64,000 nt of DNA from Limosilactobacillus secaliphilus (GTDB lineage: Bacteria > Bacillota > Bacilli > Lactobacillales > Lactobacillaceae), in the NCBI RefSeq assembly GCF_001437055.1, contig NZ_JQBW01000009.1:187209-251208 (forward strand). The letters are read 5' to 3'. The notes under the pieces are model-generated. The model saw only the letters and a program-made list of their open reading frames with translations, ran no database searches and had not been told where the DNA came from. The position numbers and the translations under genes were made by a program. The stretch's first letter is position 1, and each line of letters opens with the position of its first letter. Shown piece after piece: positions 1-8,543 of this stretch.

Positions 1-138
1 ATTTCACTGCAGGCTTTTTGTTTTAAGTAATTGGCGAATCTGTCACCAGCACCACTGATTCCGGTAGCATTTTAGTCATATTTTATGTAAAATAGGGCAT
101 GTGTTTTTATGAGCGTAGAAATGAACGGGGGGATCACT

Positions 139-1029
139 GTGAATACAGATTTGGGCAAAGTCGTTACTGCGGTAATGATTGATGAAAATGAGGACTACTA
201 CTTCGTACAGCCAGACCGCAATGGGGAAACCTACCGACTGAAAAAGGCAGAATCGCCGCAAGTCCTGCATATTGGTGGATCGGTCAGGGGCTTTTTATAT
301 GAAAATGAGGATCATCAGTTGGCCATGACCTGTCAGCATATTCCAAATGTCCAGGTTGACCATTACGATTTCGGCACCGTGGTGAGTGTCCGGCGCGATT
401 TAGGGGTCTTTGTGGACATTGGTCTGCCTGATAAGGATATTGCTGTGTCTTTGGATGACCTGCCCGAAATGAAGAGCCTGTGGCCACAGCCGGGTGATCG
501 TTTGTTGATTTCTTTGAAGATTGATAACAAGGATCGCATTTGGGGCCAATTGGCTGATGACGAGATTTTTCAAACGATGGCAACCCGGCCGTCCAAGAAG
601 ATGATGAATTGGGACGTCAAGGCGACCGTTTATCGCTGCAAGATTACAGGTACGCTGGTTTTAACCGATAATTACATGTTAGGTTTCATCCATCCTTCAG
701 AGCGGGACACGGAACCGCGCCTTGGTGAACGCGTATCCGCCCGGGTGATTGGCATCTCGGCACATAACAGCTTAAATCTGTCGTTAAAGCCACGGGCCTA
801 CCAAGCCATTGATGGTGACGCTGCCCAGATCCTGGCGATGTTGGAACATGCACCGAACAAGCAGCTGCCTTACACCGACAAGAGCAGCCCAGCTGAGATT
901 AAAGCAGTCTTTGGTTTTAGCAAGGGGCAGTTCAAGCGGGCACTGGGTCACCTGCTCAAAGAACGGCTGGTGAGCCAGGTCAATGGCCAACTATTATTGA
1001 TTAAGGAAGTTCACCATGACCAGCAGTGA
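139..1029 (+). CDS. cvfB: CvfB-family S1 RNA-binding protein (YitL-like)
   Basis: Cytoplasmic RNA-binding regulator of the CvfB/YitL family, made of tandem S1-type OB folds and a C-terminal winged helix. The protein shows repeated S1 signatures such as YDFGTVVSVRRDLGVFVDIG near residue 80 and LGERVSARVIGIS near 200, then a C-terminal block (about 240-290) with a helix-turn-helix look, KAVFGFSKGQFKRALGHLLK. I chose the GTG at 139 because a GGGGGG purine tract lies 8-13 nt upstream and because the family begins right at the first beta strand; an in-frame ATG at 109 or 121 is possible. It overlaps xerD by 14 nt, so the two are co-translated. The 1-138 region upstream has only the tail of an earlier terminator and a possible TAAAAT -10 box near 90. 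Confidence 0.88.
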   Translation: MNTDLGKVVTAVMIDENEDYYFVQPDRNGETYRLKKAESPQVLHIGGSVRGFLYENEDHQLAMTCQHIPNVQVDHYDFGTVVSVRRDLGVFVDIGLPDKDIAVSLDDLPEMKSLWPQPGDRLLISLKIDNKDRIWGQLADDEIFQTMATRPSKKMMNWDVKATVYRCKITGTLVLTDNYMLGFIHPSERDTEPRLGERVSARVIGISAHNSLNLSLKPRAYQAIDGDAAQILAMLEHAPNKQLPYTDKSSPAEIKAVFGFSKGQFKRALGHLLKERLVSQVNGQLLLIKEVHHDQQ

Positions 1030-1924
1030 TGAAATGCAGCAAACCATCGCCGACTTTGGCCAGTTTCAGTTGATCGAGCGGGGCTTGAGCAACAACACCA
1101 TTATCAGCTACAAGAATGACTTGGAGAGTGCCCGCAAGTACTTTGTGAGTCAAGGAATAAAAAGCTGGACGGATGTGGATCGCTATGCGGTGTTGAACTT
1201 GTTGGCGCACTTAACTAATGCCGGCAGGAGCAAATCAACCATCAGCCGGCAGGTCTCATGTCTGCGGCAATTCTTCCAGTTCTTGTTGCAACGCCACTTG
1301 ATTCAGACCGACCCAATGATCCTGGTGAAGGTGCCCAAGGGTGGGCGTCACTTGCCAACGGTGCTAGGCGAAGATGAGGTTAACCGCTTGTTGAAGACCC
1401 CTGACGTGAATAAGCAATTGGGTATCCGTGATCGGGCCATCCTGGAGACTTTGTATGCGACGGGCATGCGGGTGAGTGAGCTGACCAATCTGACCTTGGG
1501 CGAGCTGCATTTGGACGTTAACCTGGTCCAGCCCCGTGGTAAGGGTGACAAGGAACGGATCATTCCAATTGGCGAAGAAGCCCAGGACTGGCTTGAGCGT
1601 TACTTAAATAACGTTCGGCCGCGGCAACTAGCCAACCGTCCCCAATCAAAGTATGTGTTCTTGAACGCCCATGGTCATCAACTGACGCGGCAGGCAATCT
1701 GGCAGCTAATCAAGCGCGGCGCCCAGTTGGCTGGAATCAAAAAGCGGGTCACACCGCACACCCTGCGCCACAGTTTTGCCACCCATTTGCTGGAACACGG
1801 CGCTGATTTACGGGTGGTGCAGGCGCTACTGGGGCACAGTGATATTGCAACCACACAAATCTATACACATGTTTCGCAGCAACGGGTGCTAGAGGTTTAC
1901 CGGCATACCCATCCGCGCGCTTAA
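1016..1924 (+). CDS. xerD: Tyrosine recombinase XerD
   Basis: Site-specific tyrosine recombinase that, with XerC, resolves chromosome dimers at dif under FtsK control. At 302 aa it has the family length. An N-terminal SAM-like core-binding domain (about 10-95) precedes a catalytic domain with all expected residues: R152 in ATGMRVSEL, the GKGDKER beta-hairpin lysine (K176/K179), H248 and R251 in HTLRH, H274 in LLGH and the nucleophile Y283. The start lies inside cvfB behind AAGGAAG. It sits upstream of ribT and scpAB, the usual firmicute order that groups segregation functions. A second Xer protein lies at 27793 and a degenerate relative at 13862; this one is the XerD by context and by the lack of an N-terminal extension. 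Confidence 0.93.
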   Translation: MTSSDEMQQTIADFGQFQLIERGLSNNTIISYKNDLESARKYFVSQGIKSWTDVDRYAVLNLLAHLTNAGRSKSTISRQVSCLRQFFQFLLQRHLIQTDPMILVKVPKGGRHLPTVLGEDEVNRLLKTPDVNKQLGIRDRAILETLYATGMRVSELTNLTLGELHLDVNLVQPRGKGDKERIIPIGEEAQDWLERYLNNVRPRQLANRPQSKYVFLNAHGHQLTRQAIWQLIKRGAQLAGIKKRVTPHTLRHSFATHLLEHGADLRVVQALLGHSDIATTQIYTHVSQQRVLEVYRHTHPRA

Positions 1925-1948
1925 ATGGTTCAAAAGGAGGCAGTGAAG

Positions 1949-2341
1949 ATGATTGTGCCTTATCAGAAAAACTATCAGAAAATCGTCATGGGCTTATTGT
2001 CCTTTCAGCCTGACCTGCACGACTATCAGCGTTTGCAAGAGGAATTAGACTGGGCCGTCAAATCCAGCGACAACAAGATTTTATTGTGGAAGGACCAAAA
2101 CGTCGACCAGTTTAGCGCGGTCATGATTCTGCAAGAAGGGGTTGACTATGTCTTGGTTCGGCGGGTGTCCTTTTCGCCCAGCGAGCGGTCAGGCCACAGC
2201 ATGTATCAATTCTTATCAGCGGTTGCCAAACAGTTCCCGGACCGGCGGATGATGGGGACCTTGGCGACCCAACCATTGATTACCAACTGGCAACGCAATA
2301 ACTACTATGAACAGCAAGCACACGAGGAGCATGACGAATGA
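1949..2341 (+). CDS. ribT: RibT-like GNAT-fold protein
   Basis: Small acetyltransferase-like protein of the RibT family, named after the last gene of the Bacillus riboflavin operon; its true substrate is unknown. The N-terminus (MIVPYQKNYQKIVMGLLSFQP) closely follows Bacillus RibT as I recall it, and VLVRRVSFSPSERSGHSM looks like the GNAT beta4-alpha3 acetyl-CoA loop. ATG 1949 is chosen because AAAGGAGG (1933-1940) sits 8 nt upstream; an upstream in-frame ATG at 1925 has no ribosome binding site. The gene is 130 aa, begins 24 nt after xerD and overlaps scpA by ATGA, so it belongs to the segregation operon. A riboflavin riboswitch lies 2.5 kb downstream but controls ribU rather than this gene. 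Confidence 0.75.
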   Translation: MIVPYQKNYQKIVMGLLSFQPDLHDYQRLQEELDWAVKSSDNKILLWKDQNVDQFSAVMILQEGVDYVLVRRVSFSPSERSGHSMYQFLSAVAKQFPDRRMMGTLATQPLITNWQRNNYYEQQAHEEHDE

Positions 2342-3108
2342 GCAAAGCAGAATTGCCTAATCTGCCTTATCAGCCGACGATCCGCCTGAAGGACTTTGAA
2401 GGACCCTTGGACTTGCTATTGCACTTGATCCGACAGTCGAAAATGGATATTTATGATATTCCGATTGCGGAGATTACGAAACAATACATGGATTACTTGG
2501 CAGAGAGTCAGCGTCACCGCCTAGAGATTGCAGGTGACTATTTTGTGATGGCCGCCACTTTGATGTCCATCAAGAGTCGGATGCTGCTGCCGAAGCCACC
2601 CGTTGAGGAGGATGAGCCGGAAGAAGAGGCTGATCCCCGTCAGGAATTGGTTGATCAACTGCTGGAATACCAGCGCTACAAAGAGGCTGCCAAGCGCTTG
2701 AAGGGGAAGGAAGAGCAGCGTTCGCAGGAATACACCCGGCAAGCTGCCCAACCACCAACCGGTCTCGTCCACGAACAAGTGGCACCAGGGGTGAGTTTGG
2801 ACCAACTGCAAGCCGCTTTTGAAAAGGTCCTGCGCCGCCACATAGCTCAGGAACCAGTAACGACGACGGTAACGGCGGAACCGATTACGGTGGCTGAACG
2901 GATGAACTATGTGAAGAAAAAGGTCGATCATGCGGTCCGCTTTGAAGACTTGTTTGAGGACGACCGCAGCCGGGACAACTTAGTCACCACCTTCATGGCA
3001 ATTTTGGAGCTCTGCCGGCATGCAGTTATCCGGCTTTCGCAGGCCGATCTGTTTGGCCCCTTGATTGTCTTGCCTGGTCCTAAGCGAAAGGATGACGAGA
3101 ATGGATGA
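2338..3108 (+). CDS. scpA: Segregation and condensation protein A
   Basis: Kleisin subunit of the SMC-ScpAB condensin, which bridges the SMC heads during chromosome organisation. The N-terminal helical domain begins with DFEGPLDLLLHLIRQSKMDI, a ScpA hallmark that contacts the SMC neck, followed by an acidic linker (about 85-95) and a C-terminal winged helix ending in IRLSQADLFGPLIVL. The length of 256 aa is normal. Its start overlaps ribT by 4 nt and its end overlaps scpB by 8 nt, indicating translational coupling that would keep ScpA and ScpB stoichiometry matched. Confidence 0.95.
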   Translation: MSKAELPNLPYQPTIRLKDFEGPLDLLLHLIRQSKMDIYDIPIAEITKQYMDYLAESQRHRLEIAGDYFVMAATLMSIKSRMLLPKPPVEEDEPEEEADPRQELVDQLLEYQRYKEAAKRLKGKEEQRSQEYTRQAAQPPTGLVHEQVAPGVSLDQLQAAFEKVLRRHIAQEPVTTTVTAEPITVAERMNYVKKKVDHAVRFEDLFEDDRSRDNLVTTFMAILELCRHAVIRLSQADLFGPLIVLPGPKRKDDENG

Positions 3109-3730
3109 GTTAGCACAAATTGAAGGGCTCCTGTTTATCAGTGGCGATGAGGGCATTACGGTGTCTGACTTAAGCCAGTTGACCGGGTTCATGAAGCCAG
3201 CCGTTCAGGGACTCTTACAGAAGCTGGGGCAAAAATATGATGACGATCCGCATTGCGCATTAACACTTTTGCACAGCGCTGAAGTTTACCGACTGGCAAC
3301 GAAGCAATCATTAGCACCCATCATCAAGAATTATTTTGAGACTCCGTTGAAGGTGCCGTTAACCCAGGCCTTGCTTGAGGTTCTGGCAATTGTCGCATAC
3401 CGGCAGCCCATTACCCGCTTGGAGATTGATGACCTGCGTGGCGTGCAAAGTTCCGGATCCATTCAAAAGCTGGTGGCCAGGGGCTTGTTGACTACCAAGG
3501 GCCGTTTGGACGTCCCAGGGCGACCATTCCGTTACGTCACTACGACGGCCTTCCTGGACTACTTTGGTCTGCAATCGATTGATGATTTGCCACCGTTAAG
3601 CGAGCAGATGTCTTTGGAGGACATGGATAGTGACGTCTTTTTACGGGCGTTAGCATCACGTCAACAAAAGCTCAATAATCAGCAGAAAGGAAACCATCAA
3701 GATGGAAAGACTACAGAAAGCGATGGCTGA
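3101..3730 (+). CDS. scpB: Segregation and condensation protein B
   Basis: Winged-helix dimer that binds the middle of ScpA in the SMC condensin. The sequence has the two tandem winged helices, with the conserved ALLEVLAIVAYRQPITRLEIDDLRG region (in pieces: LAIVAYRQPITR and RGVQSSGSIQKL) in the second and RPFRYVTTTAFLDYFGL at the end. The start at ATG 3101 (MDELAQIEGLLF) is preferred over upstream in-frame ATGs because GAAAGGA ends 9 nt before it and ScpB proteins begin at this helix. It overlaps the end of scpA and the beginning of rluB. Confidence 0.94.
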   Translation: MDELAQIEGLLFISGDEGITVSDLSQLTGFMKPAVQGLLQKLGQKYDDDPHCALTLLHSAEVYRLATKQSLAPIIKNYFETPLKVPLTQALLEVLAIVAYRQPITRLEIDDLRGVQSSGSIQKLVARGLLTTKGRLDVPGRPFRYVTTTAFLDYFGLQSIDDLPPLSEQMSLEDMDSDVFLRALASRQQKLNNQQKGNHQDGKTTESDG

Positions 3731-4424
3731 GGCCGGGGTGGCGTCTAGACGCGCTTCAGAAAAAATCATTCTCGCCGGCCGCGTGCAGGTCAATGGACAG
3801 GTCATCAAGGAGTTAGGCACTAAAGTTAGTGCGAACGATGAGATCTTAGTGGACGGGGTGCCGATCCAGCGTGAACAGCATCACTACTACTTATTAAACA
3901 AGCCTCGTGGCGTAATTTCTTCCGCTCACGATGACAAGGGCCGCAAGACAGTCGTTGATATCTTAAAAGATGGTGGTGTGGTTGACCGGATCTACCCGGT
4001 CGGCCGCTTAGATTATGACACCACCGGCATTATGATTCTGACCAACGATGGCGCTTTGGCTAACCGCCTCATGCACCCCAAGTTTGAGGTTGAGAAGACG
4101 TACATTGCCAAGGTGAAAGGAGTTGTCAAAAACGATGACATGCGGCAGCTGCGTCGTGGAATCAAGATCGATGGGCGACGGACAAAGGGTGCCAAGTGCA
4201 AACTGATGGAAGTTAGCGATGACCGGCAAACCAGTCGAGTTAGGTTGACGATTCATGAAGGCCATTACCACCAAGTCAAGCGGATGCTGAAAGCTGTTGG
4301 TCATCCGGTGATGAAACTGCATCGTGAAGTATATGATGGTTTGACATTGACGGGCATTCCCAATGCTGGTGAATGGCGTGAACTCAAGCCGGAAGAAGTT
4401 GCACATTTGAAGGGAATGCACTAA
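3702..4424 (+). CDS. rluB: 23S rRNA pseudouridine synthase B-type (RluB)
   Basis: Converts a specific uridine of 23S rRNA (position 2605 by E. coli numbering) to pseudouridine. The 240-residue protein has an N-terminal S4 RNA-binding domain (MERLQKAMAEAGVASRRASE, residues 1-60) and the RsuA/RluB catalytic domain with the motif VGRLDYDTTG holding the catalytic aspartate at about residue 104. It overlaps scpB by 29 nt and has AAAGGA 11 nt upstream. It ends the six-gene operon beginning at cvfB. RluB, RluE, RluF and RsuA are close relatives, so the exact target is inferred from the synteny with scpB. Confidence 0.9.
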   Translation: MERLQKAMAEAGVASRRASEKIILAGRVQVNGQVIKELGTKVSANDEILVDGVPIQREQHHYYLLNKPRGVISSAHDDKGRKTVVDILKDGGVVDRIYPVGRLDYDTTGIMILTNDGALANRLMHPKFEVEKTYIAKVKGVVKNDDMRQLRRGIKIDGRRTKGAKCKLMEVSDDRQTSRVRLTIHEGHYHQVKRMLKAVGHPVMKLHREVYDGLTLTGIPNAGEWRELKPEEVAHLKGMH

Positions 4425-4491
4425 CTTGTGGCTGGGTAAATGCTTATGGTAAAATACCTGCGTACGAGTTATTCGAGAATTTAATATTGGT

Positions 4492-4664
4492 TAGTCTTCA
4501 AGGCAGGGTGCAATTCCCGACCGGCGGTATAGCCCGCAACCCGTTTCGGCGGTGGAACCCGGTGTCATCCCGGGTGCCGACAGTAAAGTCTGGTAGATAG
4601 AAGCAAACACCAGTGGACTTGTGTGTCCATAGTGAAAGAAGGCGGCCAGTGCCGTCTTTTTGTA
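4492..4664 (+). promoter_or_regulatory. FMN riboswitch (RFN element) with terminator platform
   Basis: The region carries the RFN signature blocks in order: GGCAGGGTGCAATTCCCGAC (4502-4521), CGGCGGTATAGCCCGC, a variable stem, CCCGGGTGCCGACAGTAAAG and a closing strand GAAG (4600-4603) that pairs with CTTC at 4496-4499. An intrinsic terminator follows: GAAGGCGGC paired with GCCGTCTTTT (4638-4661). FMN binding is expected to favour the terminator and shut off ribU, 50 nt downstream. The aptamer proper spans about 4492-4605. Confidence 0.95.
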
Positions 4665-4714
4665 TACCTACAATTGCTAAGAAGGCAACCTCTAGCTAAG
4701 GGAGGTTGATCTTG

Positions 4715-5287
4715 TTGTATGAAGTACATTCTCAAACCCGTCGTTGTGTCATGATCGCCATTCTAGGTGCATTGGCATTCCTGCTGATGTTCTTGGAGTT
4801 TCCGGTGATCCCAATTGTTTCATATCTTAAATTGGACTTTTCGGATGTGCCGGTCTTGATTGGTACCCTGTTGGATGGGCCGGTCACTGGGATCATGATT
4901 GCGGTCGTTAAGTGCTTGCTCCATGGATTGGTGCATGGTTTTGCCCCAGTCGAATTCCTGGGGCTAGGTGCAGACTTCTGTTCTTCGTTGGCGTTGATTT
5001 TGCCGTTTGCGTGGAGTTTTCGGCGTTTTAAGACGGTGAAGAAAGCCATGTGGTTCGGTGGTGTTAGTGCCACGATCTTGTTGACTGTGTTGATGACAAT
5101 CTTCAATTACTATGTCTTAACCCCTGCCTACATGAGCATGTTTGCCTGGCACCCATCACTGCCAATTAAAGAATTGATGCTGGTTGGAGTCTTGCCATTT
5201 AATCTCTTGAAGGGTGCTCTGATCAGCCTAGTGTTTGCCATCGTGGTCGTGCACCTGCGGCATAATAAACGATTCAACTTAAATTAA
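4715..5287 (+). CDS. ribU: Riboflavin ECF transporter S component RibU
   Basis: Membrane substrate-binding subunit that captures riboflavin and works with the shared EcfAA'T energising module, which is not in this window. The roughly 190-residue protein is almost entirely hydrophobic with about six transmembrane helices; ALAFLLMFLEFPVIP and YLKLDFSDVPVLIGTLLDGP are recognisable RibU stretches. No ATG fits: the start is most likely one of the TTG codons at 4712 or 4715, 6-9 nt after GGGAGG (4700-4705); I took 4715. The upstream FMN riboswitch independently supports riboflavin as substrate. No riboflavin biosynthesis genes lie nearby, so uptake may be the main source here. Confidence 0.93.
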   Translation: MYEVHSQTRRCVMIAILGALAFLLMFLEFPVIPIVSYLKLDFSDVPVLIGTLLDGPVTGIMIAVVKCLLHGLVHGFAPVEFLGLGADFCSSLALILPFAWSFRRFKTVKKAMWFGGVSATILLTVLMTIFNYYVLTPAYMSMFAWHPSLPIKELMLVGVLPFNLLKGALISLVFAIVVVHLRHNKRFNLN

Positions 5288-5414
5288 CAAAATCTGGCTA
5301 GCAGCTTGTAAATGACTGCTGGCTTTTTTATTGACTGAAATTTGGCATATAATTTAAATCAATTGATGACTTTTGAATGATTTGCCGTTATTAAAAGTAG
5401 GAGGAGGGTCAGTA

Positions 5415-6446
5415 ATGAATCAGTACTTGTTTTTGCTATTTTCACGATCACCGCGCCGGATACGGGTAGTTGAGAACATTTTGCAAAATCACCGTACGCA
5501 AGCGACTCTTTTCTGGGCTTTTAATTACGGAATCTTAGACTGGCTTGGTGCAGAGCGGAAACTGTCACGAGCAGATTTTGAACAGTGGCTAAGCGATAAG
5601 CGAGACCATGGCTTGATCAGCTTAACCGAACAGACGGCTTGCTTGACGCCGGCGGGGCTCCATCGGCAAAAAGGGGTGCTGGACAATTTTTACCAACCGC
5701 ATTTTAGTCAGTGGACTTGGCTAACTAACCCCAGTGACTATGCCGACCGCTTCAGTTTGGGGATTCAAGCCCTGTCCGAACTGATCCATGGTGAAAAGCA
5801 ATATACCCCATTAAATCTTTCGTTGACGGGGATGGGTAAAGTCCGTGACTGGCTTTTGACCGGTAATTTACAGGAACCGGTTTCCCAGACATTAATGACG
5901 ATTGGCTCAGCACTGGAGAAAGTCGATCCACGATTGGCCACCATGTTTGCTAATGAACTGTTTGGCTATCACTTAACTGGTTGGACAATTGAACAGGCAG
6001 CGGCGCAGTTGCATGTTCAGGTAGAAGAAGCGGCCATGATGGATCGCGATGTCTGGTTGGGAGTCGCACACCTAGTCCAGCAGCAAGGTGGCCCATTATG
6101 GAACTTAATGGCTGATCTAACCGCTCCAATGCCGGTGGCTAAAAGCACTTGGCAAACCGTCCAAGAATTTAGGGCGGGCAAAAGCATTGAACAAATTGCG
6201 CGCTTGCGGCACTTAAAGGCCAGTACGATTCGGGAGCATCTGTTGGAAGCTGCCATCATCATCCCGGATGCATTGGACTGGGAACGACTCATGCCCAAAG
6301 AAAAGTTGGACCGCTTGAGTCAACAATATTCTGGGCCAGCGTTAAAGTGGCAGTTTCAAGCACCAACTGATGGCGACAGTGGCGCGGCCTTTTTCGATTT
6401 CCGCTTGTTGCAGATACTGAGGAGGTGGCAAGGTGATGAAAAGTGA
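5415..6446 (+). CDS. Helicase-associated helix-turn-helix protein (YpbB-like)
   Basis: A 343-residue protein resembling Bacillus YpbB, the partner encoded just before the RecQ-like RecS helicase. The C-terminal part (about 230-290) holds a helix-turn-helix of the helicase-associated type: STWQTVQEFRAGKSIEQIAR followed by LRHLKASTIREHLLEAA. The N-terminal two thirds have no motif I can name. ATG 5415 is preceded by AGGAGGAGGG at an ideal distance; the in-frame ATG at 5373 is not. It overlaps recQ by 14 nt, so the two are translationally coupled, which suggests the proteins act together. Confidence 0.82.
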   Translation: MNQYLFLLFSRSPRRIRVVENILQNHRTQATLFWAFNYGILDWLGAERKLSRADFEQWLSDKRDHGLISLTEQTACLTPAGLHRQKGVLDNFYQPHFSQWTWLTNPSDYADRFSLGIQALSELIHGEKQYTPLNLSLTGMGKVRDWLLTGNLQEPVSQTLMTIGSALEKVDPRLATMFANELFGYHLTGWTIEQAAAQLHVQVEEAAMMDRDVWLGVAHLVQQQGGPLWNLMADLTAPMPVAKSTWQTVQEFRAGKSIEQIARLRHLKASTIREHLLEAAIIIPDALDWERLMPKEKLDRLSQQYSGPALKWQFQAPTDGDSGAAFFDFRLLQILRRWQGDEK

Positions 6447-7878
6447 TTTGCTAAATCAAGTTTTGCACGCCAAATTTGGCTTCGATCATTTTCGTCCCGG
6501 CCAAAAAGAAACGCTGCAGGCAGTGATGGATAAGCAGCCTACCTTAGCCGTTTTACCAACTGGTTCCGGTAAAAGTCTTCTTTTTCAACTGCCAGCCTAC
6601 CTATTACCAGGTTTAATCTTAGTCGTTTCACCCTTAATCTCCTTAATGCAGGACCAGGTCGATCGTCTGCGGGCACAAGGTCATTTTAAGGTGGCCATGC
6701 TGAACTCCAGCTTGTCGTATGCTGACCGGCAGGCACTGCTTTCAAACATCGGTCATTTTCGTTTCCTGTTTACGTCACCGGAAAGTCTGGCCAATCCAGC
6801 GGTTCAGGGCCTCTTGAAGCGGCTTTCAATTAGCATGTTTGTCGTTGACGAGGCGCACTGTGTTTCCCAGTGGGGCCCCGATTTTCGACCGGAATACCTG
6901 CTCCTAAAGCAGACCATCAAGCGCTTGCAGCCGGAACGCTTGTTGATGTTGACCGCCACAGCCACGCCGACTGTTTGTCAAGATATCGTTGCCAAACTAG
7001 GTCTAGAGCCTTCAACGGTTAAGGTCGTTAAGCGGTCGGTGGATCGGCAAAACATCTTTTTAGCAGTGCAGACATTGGCGGATGAAGATAAGAAGAAAGC
7101 CCGGCTATTGGCCTTATTGCAAGCACTCAAGACGAGTGGTGTCGTGTACTTTTCCAGTCGTAAGTTGGCTGACGAGCTGGCTGCGTGGGTACGTGCGCAT
7201 AGTCAGCTGAAGGTTTCTTCCTATCATGCCGGTCAGACGCGACGGGAACGGTTCATCATTCAGCAGCAATTCATGCAGGGGCAATTGGATGTTATTTTTG
7301 CCACGAGCGCCTTTGGCATGGGGATTGATAAAGGTAACCTGCGCTTTGTGATCCACTACCACTTGCCGGCCAGTTTGGAAAGCTATTGGCAAGAGATTGG
7401 ACGCGCCGGTCGTGATGGTCAGCCAGCCATTGCCATTCTGCTCTATTGTCCCGGTGACGAATCACTACCAGAGATGTTGATGACCCCCCAATTGCCAACT
7501 AGTGACGCAGTTTTAAACTGGCAGCGTCATCGCAATCAAAGTGCTATATTGGGGCCACAGGGTGAAGTGGTGGCTTTCTATCTGCAACATGGTTGGTCGC
7601 TGAGCCAGATTCAGAAATTGTTTGACCAGCAATTGCAGCGGGGACAAGCGCGTCTGCGGAAAATGCTGGGTTATGTCCATAGCTCGACATGTCGTCGCAA
7701 TTACGTGCTGAACTATTTTGGCCAGGCAGCAACGGAGCCTTTGCACAGTTGTTGTGACGTTGATCAGCCGGACTGGACCATCGAAAAATTAAAACTGCCC
7801 ACCGAAAAGCCGGCAGCAGAAGTGGCTCATGATGATTGGCAAGAACGATTACGAACGCTCATGGGCCTCTCGTCTTGA
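6433..7878 (+). CDS. recQ: RecQ-family ATP-dependent DNA helicase (RecS-like)
   Basis: 3'-5' superfamily 2 DNA helicase used in recombination and repair. The order of motifs is clear: RPGQKETLQAV (motif 0), LPTGSGKS (Walker A, about 41-48), VDEAHCVSQWGPDFRPEY (DEAH box and the RecQ aromatic-rich loop), LTATATP (motif III), and FATSAFGMGIDKGNLRFVIHY with the QEIGRAGRDG motif VI. At 481 aa it lacks the HRDC domain and has only a short zinc-binding-like segment (CRRNYVLNYF...CCDVD), so it matches the short RecS class rather than full-length RecQ. The GTG at 6433 and an ATG at 6436 are both possible starts behind GAGGTGG. Confidence 0.92.
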   Translation: MMKSDLLNQVLHAKFGFDHFRPGQKETLQAVMDKQPTLAVLPTGSGKSLLFQLPAYLLPGLILVVSPLISLMQDQVDRLRAQGHFKVAMLNSSLSYADRQALLSNIGHFRFLFTSPESLANPAVQGLLKRLSISMFVVDEAHCVSQWGPDFRPEYLLLKQTIKRLQPERLLMLTATATPTVCQDIVAKLGLEPSTVKVVKRSVDRQNIFLAVQTLADEDKKKARLLALLQALKTSGVVYFSSRKLADELAAWVRAHSQLKVSSYHAGQTRRERFIIQQQFMQGQLDVIFATSAFGMGIDKGNLRFVIHYHLPASLESYWQEIGRAGRDGQPAIAILLYCPGDESLPEMLMTPQLPTSDAVLNWQRHRNQSAILGPQGEVVAFYLQHGWSLSQIQKLFDQQLQRGQARLRKMLGYVHSSTCRRNYVLNYFGQAATEPLHSCCDVDQPDWTIEKLKLPTEKPAAEVAHDDWQERLRTLMGLSS

Positions 7879-7959
7879 TCTTTTGTTGGTGCTTCTAGAC
7901 ACTGTTTACGCTTTTGCGCTACAATGTTTCTACGAATGCCAATCAAGGAGGGTTAGTCA

Positions 7960-8526
7960 ATGAGTGAGAAGAGAGAGGACCAACATCCCGAAAATCAGAA
8001 GCTTTGGGACAAAACCTTCGAAGACAACGAGGGTCGCGATTCTCAAGGCAACTTGTCGCGGATGCAACGGCGACGGCAGACATCGCACGATTCGCGGATC
8101 ACAACCATTTTGGTGTTGTTGATCATTATCTTGGCCATCATGCCCATTGTTTACTGGGCACAGCACCAGCAGTCTTTTAATCACCCAGCACGGGAAGAAA
8201 AAGTGGCTGCGACCAGTAAAAGCCATAAAAAAGCGAGTAGTCACAAAAAACGTAGCCATAAGAAATCATCAAAGCACGATCGATCCAGTCAGGAGCTAGA
8301 TAATCAAACGGCTTCTGCTAGTTCGTCCAGCTACCAGTCAAATCAAACCGGACAGTCCAATTCGCAGTCGAATTCTAACAACCGGTCCTATGTCACGGTC
8401 AACCAAGGTCAGGGAATGTACCGGGTTGCTGCGAACAACGGTTTGACGGTGGATCAATTAGCGCGGATGAACAACTTAAAACCAGGATCACAAATCCATC
8501 CTGGCCAGCAGCTAAGAGTTAAATAG
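7960..8526 (+). CDS. Membrane-anchored LysM protein
   Basis: A 188-residue cell-envelope protein with a cytosolic, charged N-terminus (1-46), one transmembrane helix (about 47-67, ITTILVLLIIILAIMPIVYW), an extracellular linker rich in Lys/His/Ser then Ser/Gln/Asn (75-143), and a C-terminal LysM domain (144-188, YVTVNQGQGMYRVAANNG) that should bind peptidoglycan. This layout matches the SAG1386/EF1546 family found upstream of cmk in lactic acid bacteria. GGAGG lies 8 nt before the ATG. It has its own likely promoter between 7880 and 7945. Confidence 0.85.
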   Translation: MSEKREDQHPENQKLWDKTFEDNEGRDSQGNLSRMQRRRQTSHDSRITTILVLLIIILAIMPIVYWAQHQQSFNHPAREEKVAATSKSHKKASSHKKRSHKKSSKHDRSSQELDNQTASASSSSYQSNQTGQSNSQSNSNNRSYVTVNQGQGMYRVAANNGLTVDQLARMNNLKPGSQIHPGQQLRVK

Positions 8527-8543
8527 AGTGGAGTTTTAGGATT

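Noticed and set aside
284-583. Reverse ORFs under core genes (for example under cvfB, der, parC)
   Set aside because: They are shadows of strongly coding + strand frames and lack ribosome binding sites.
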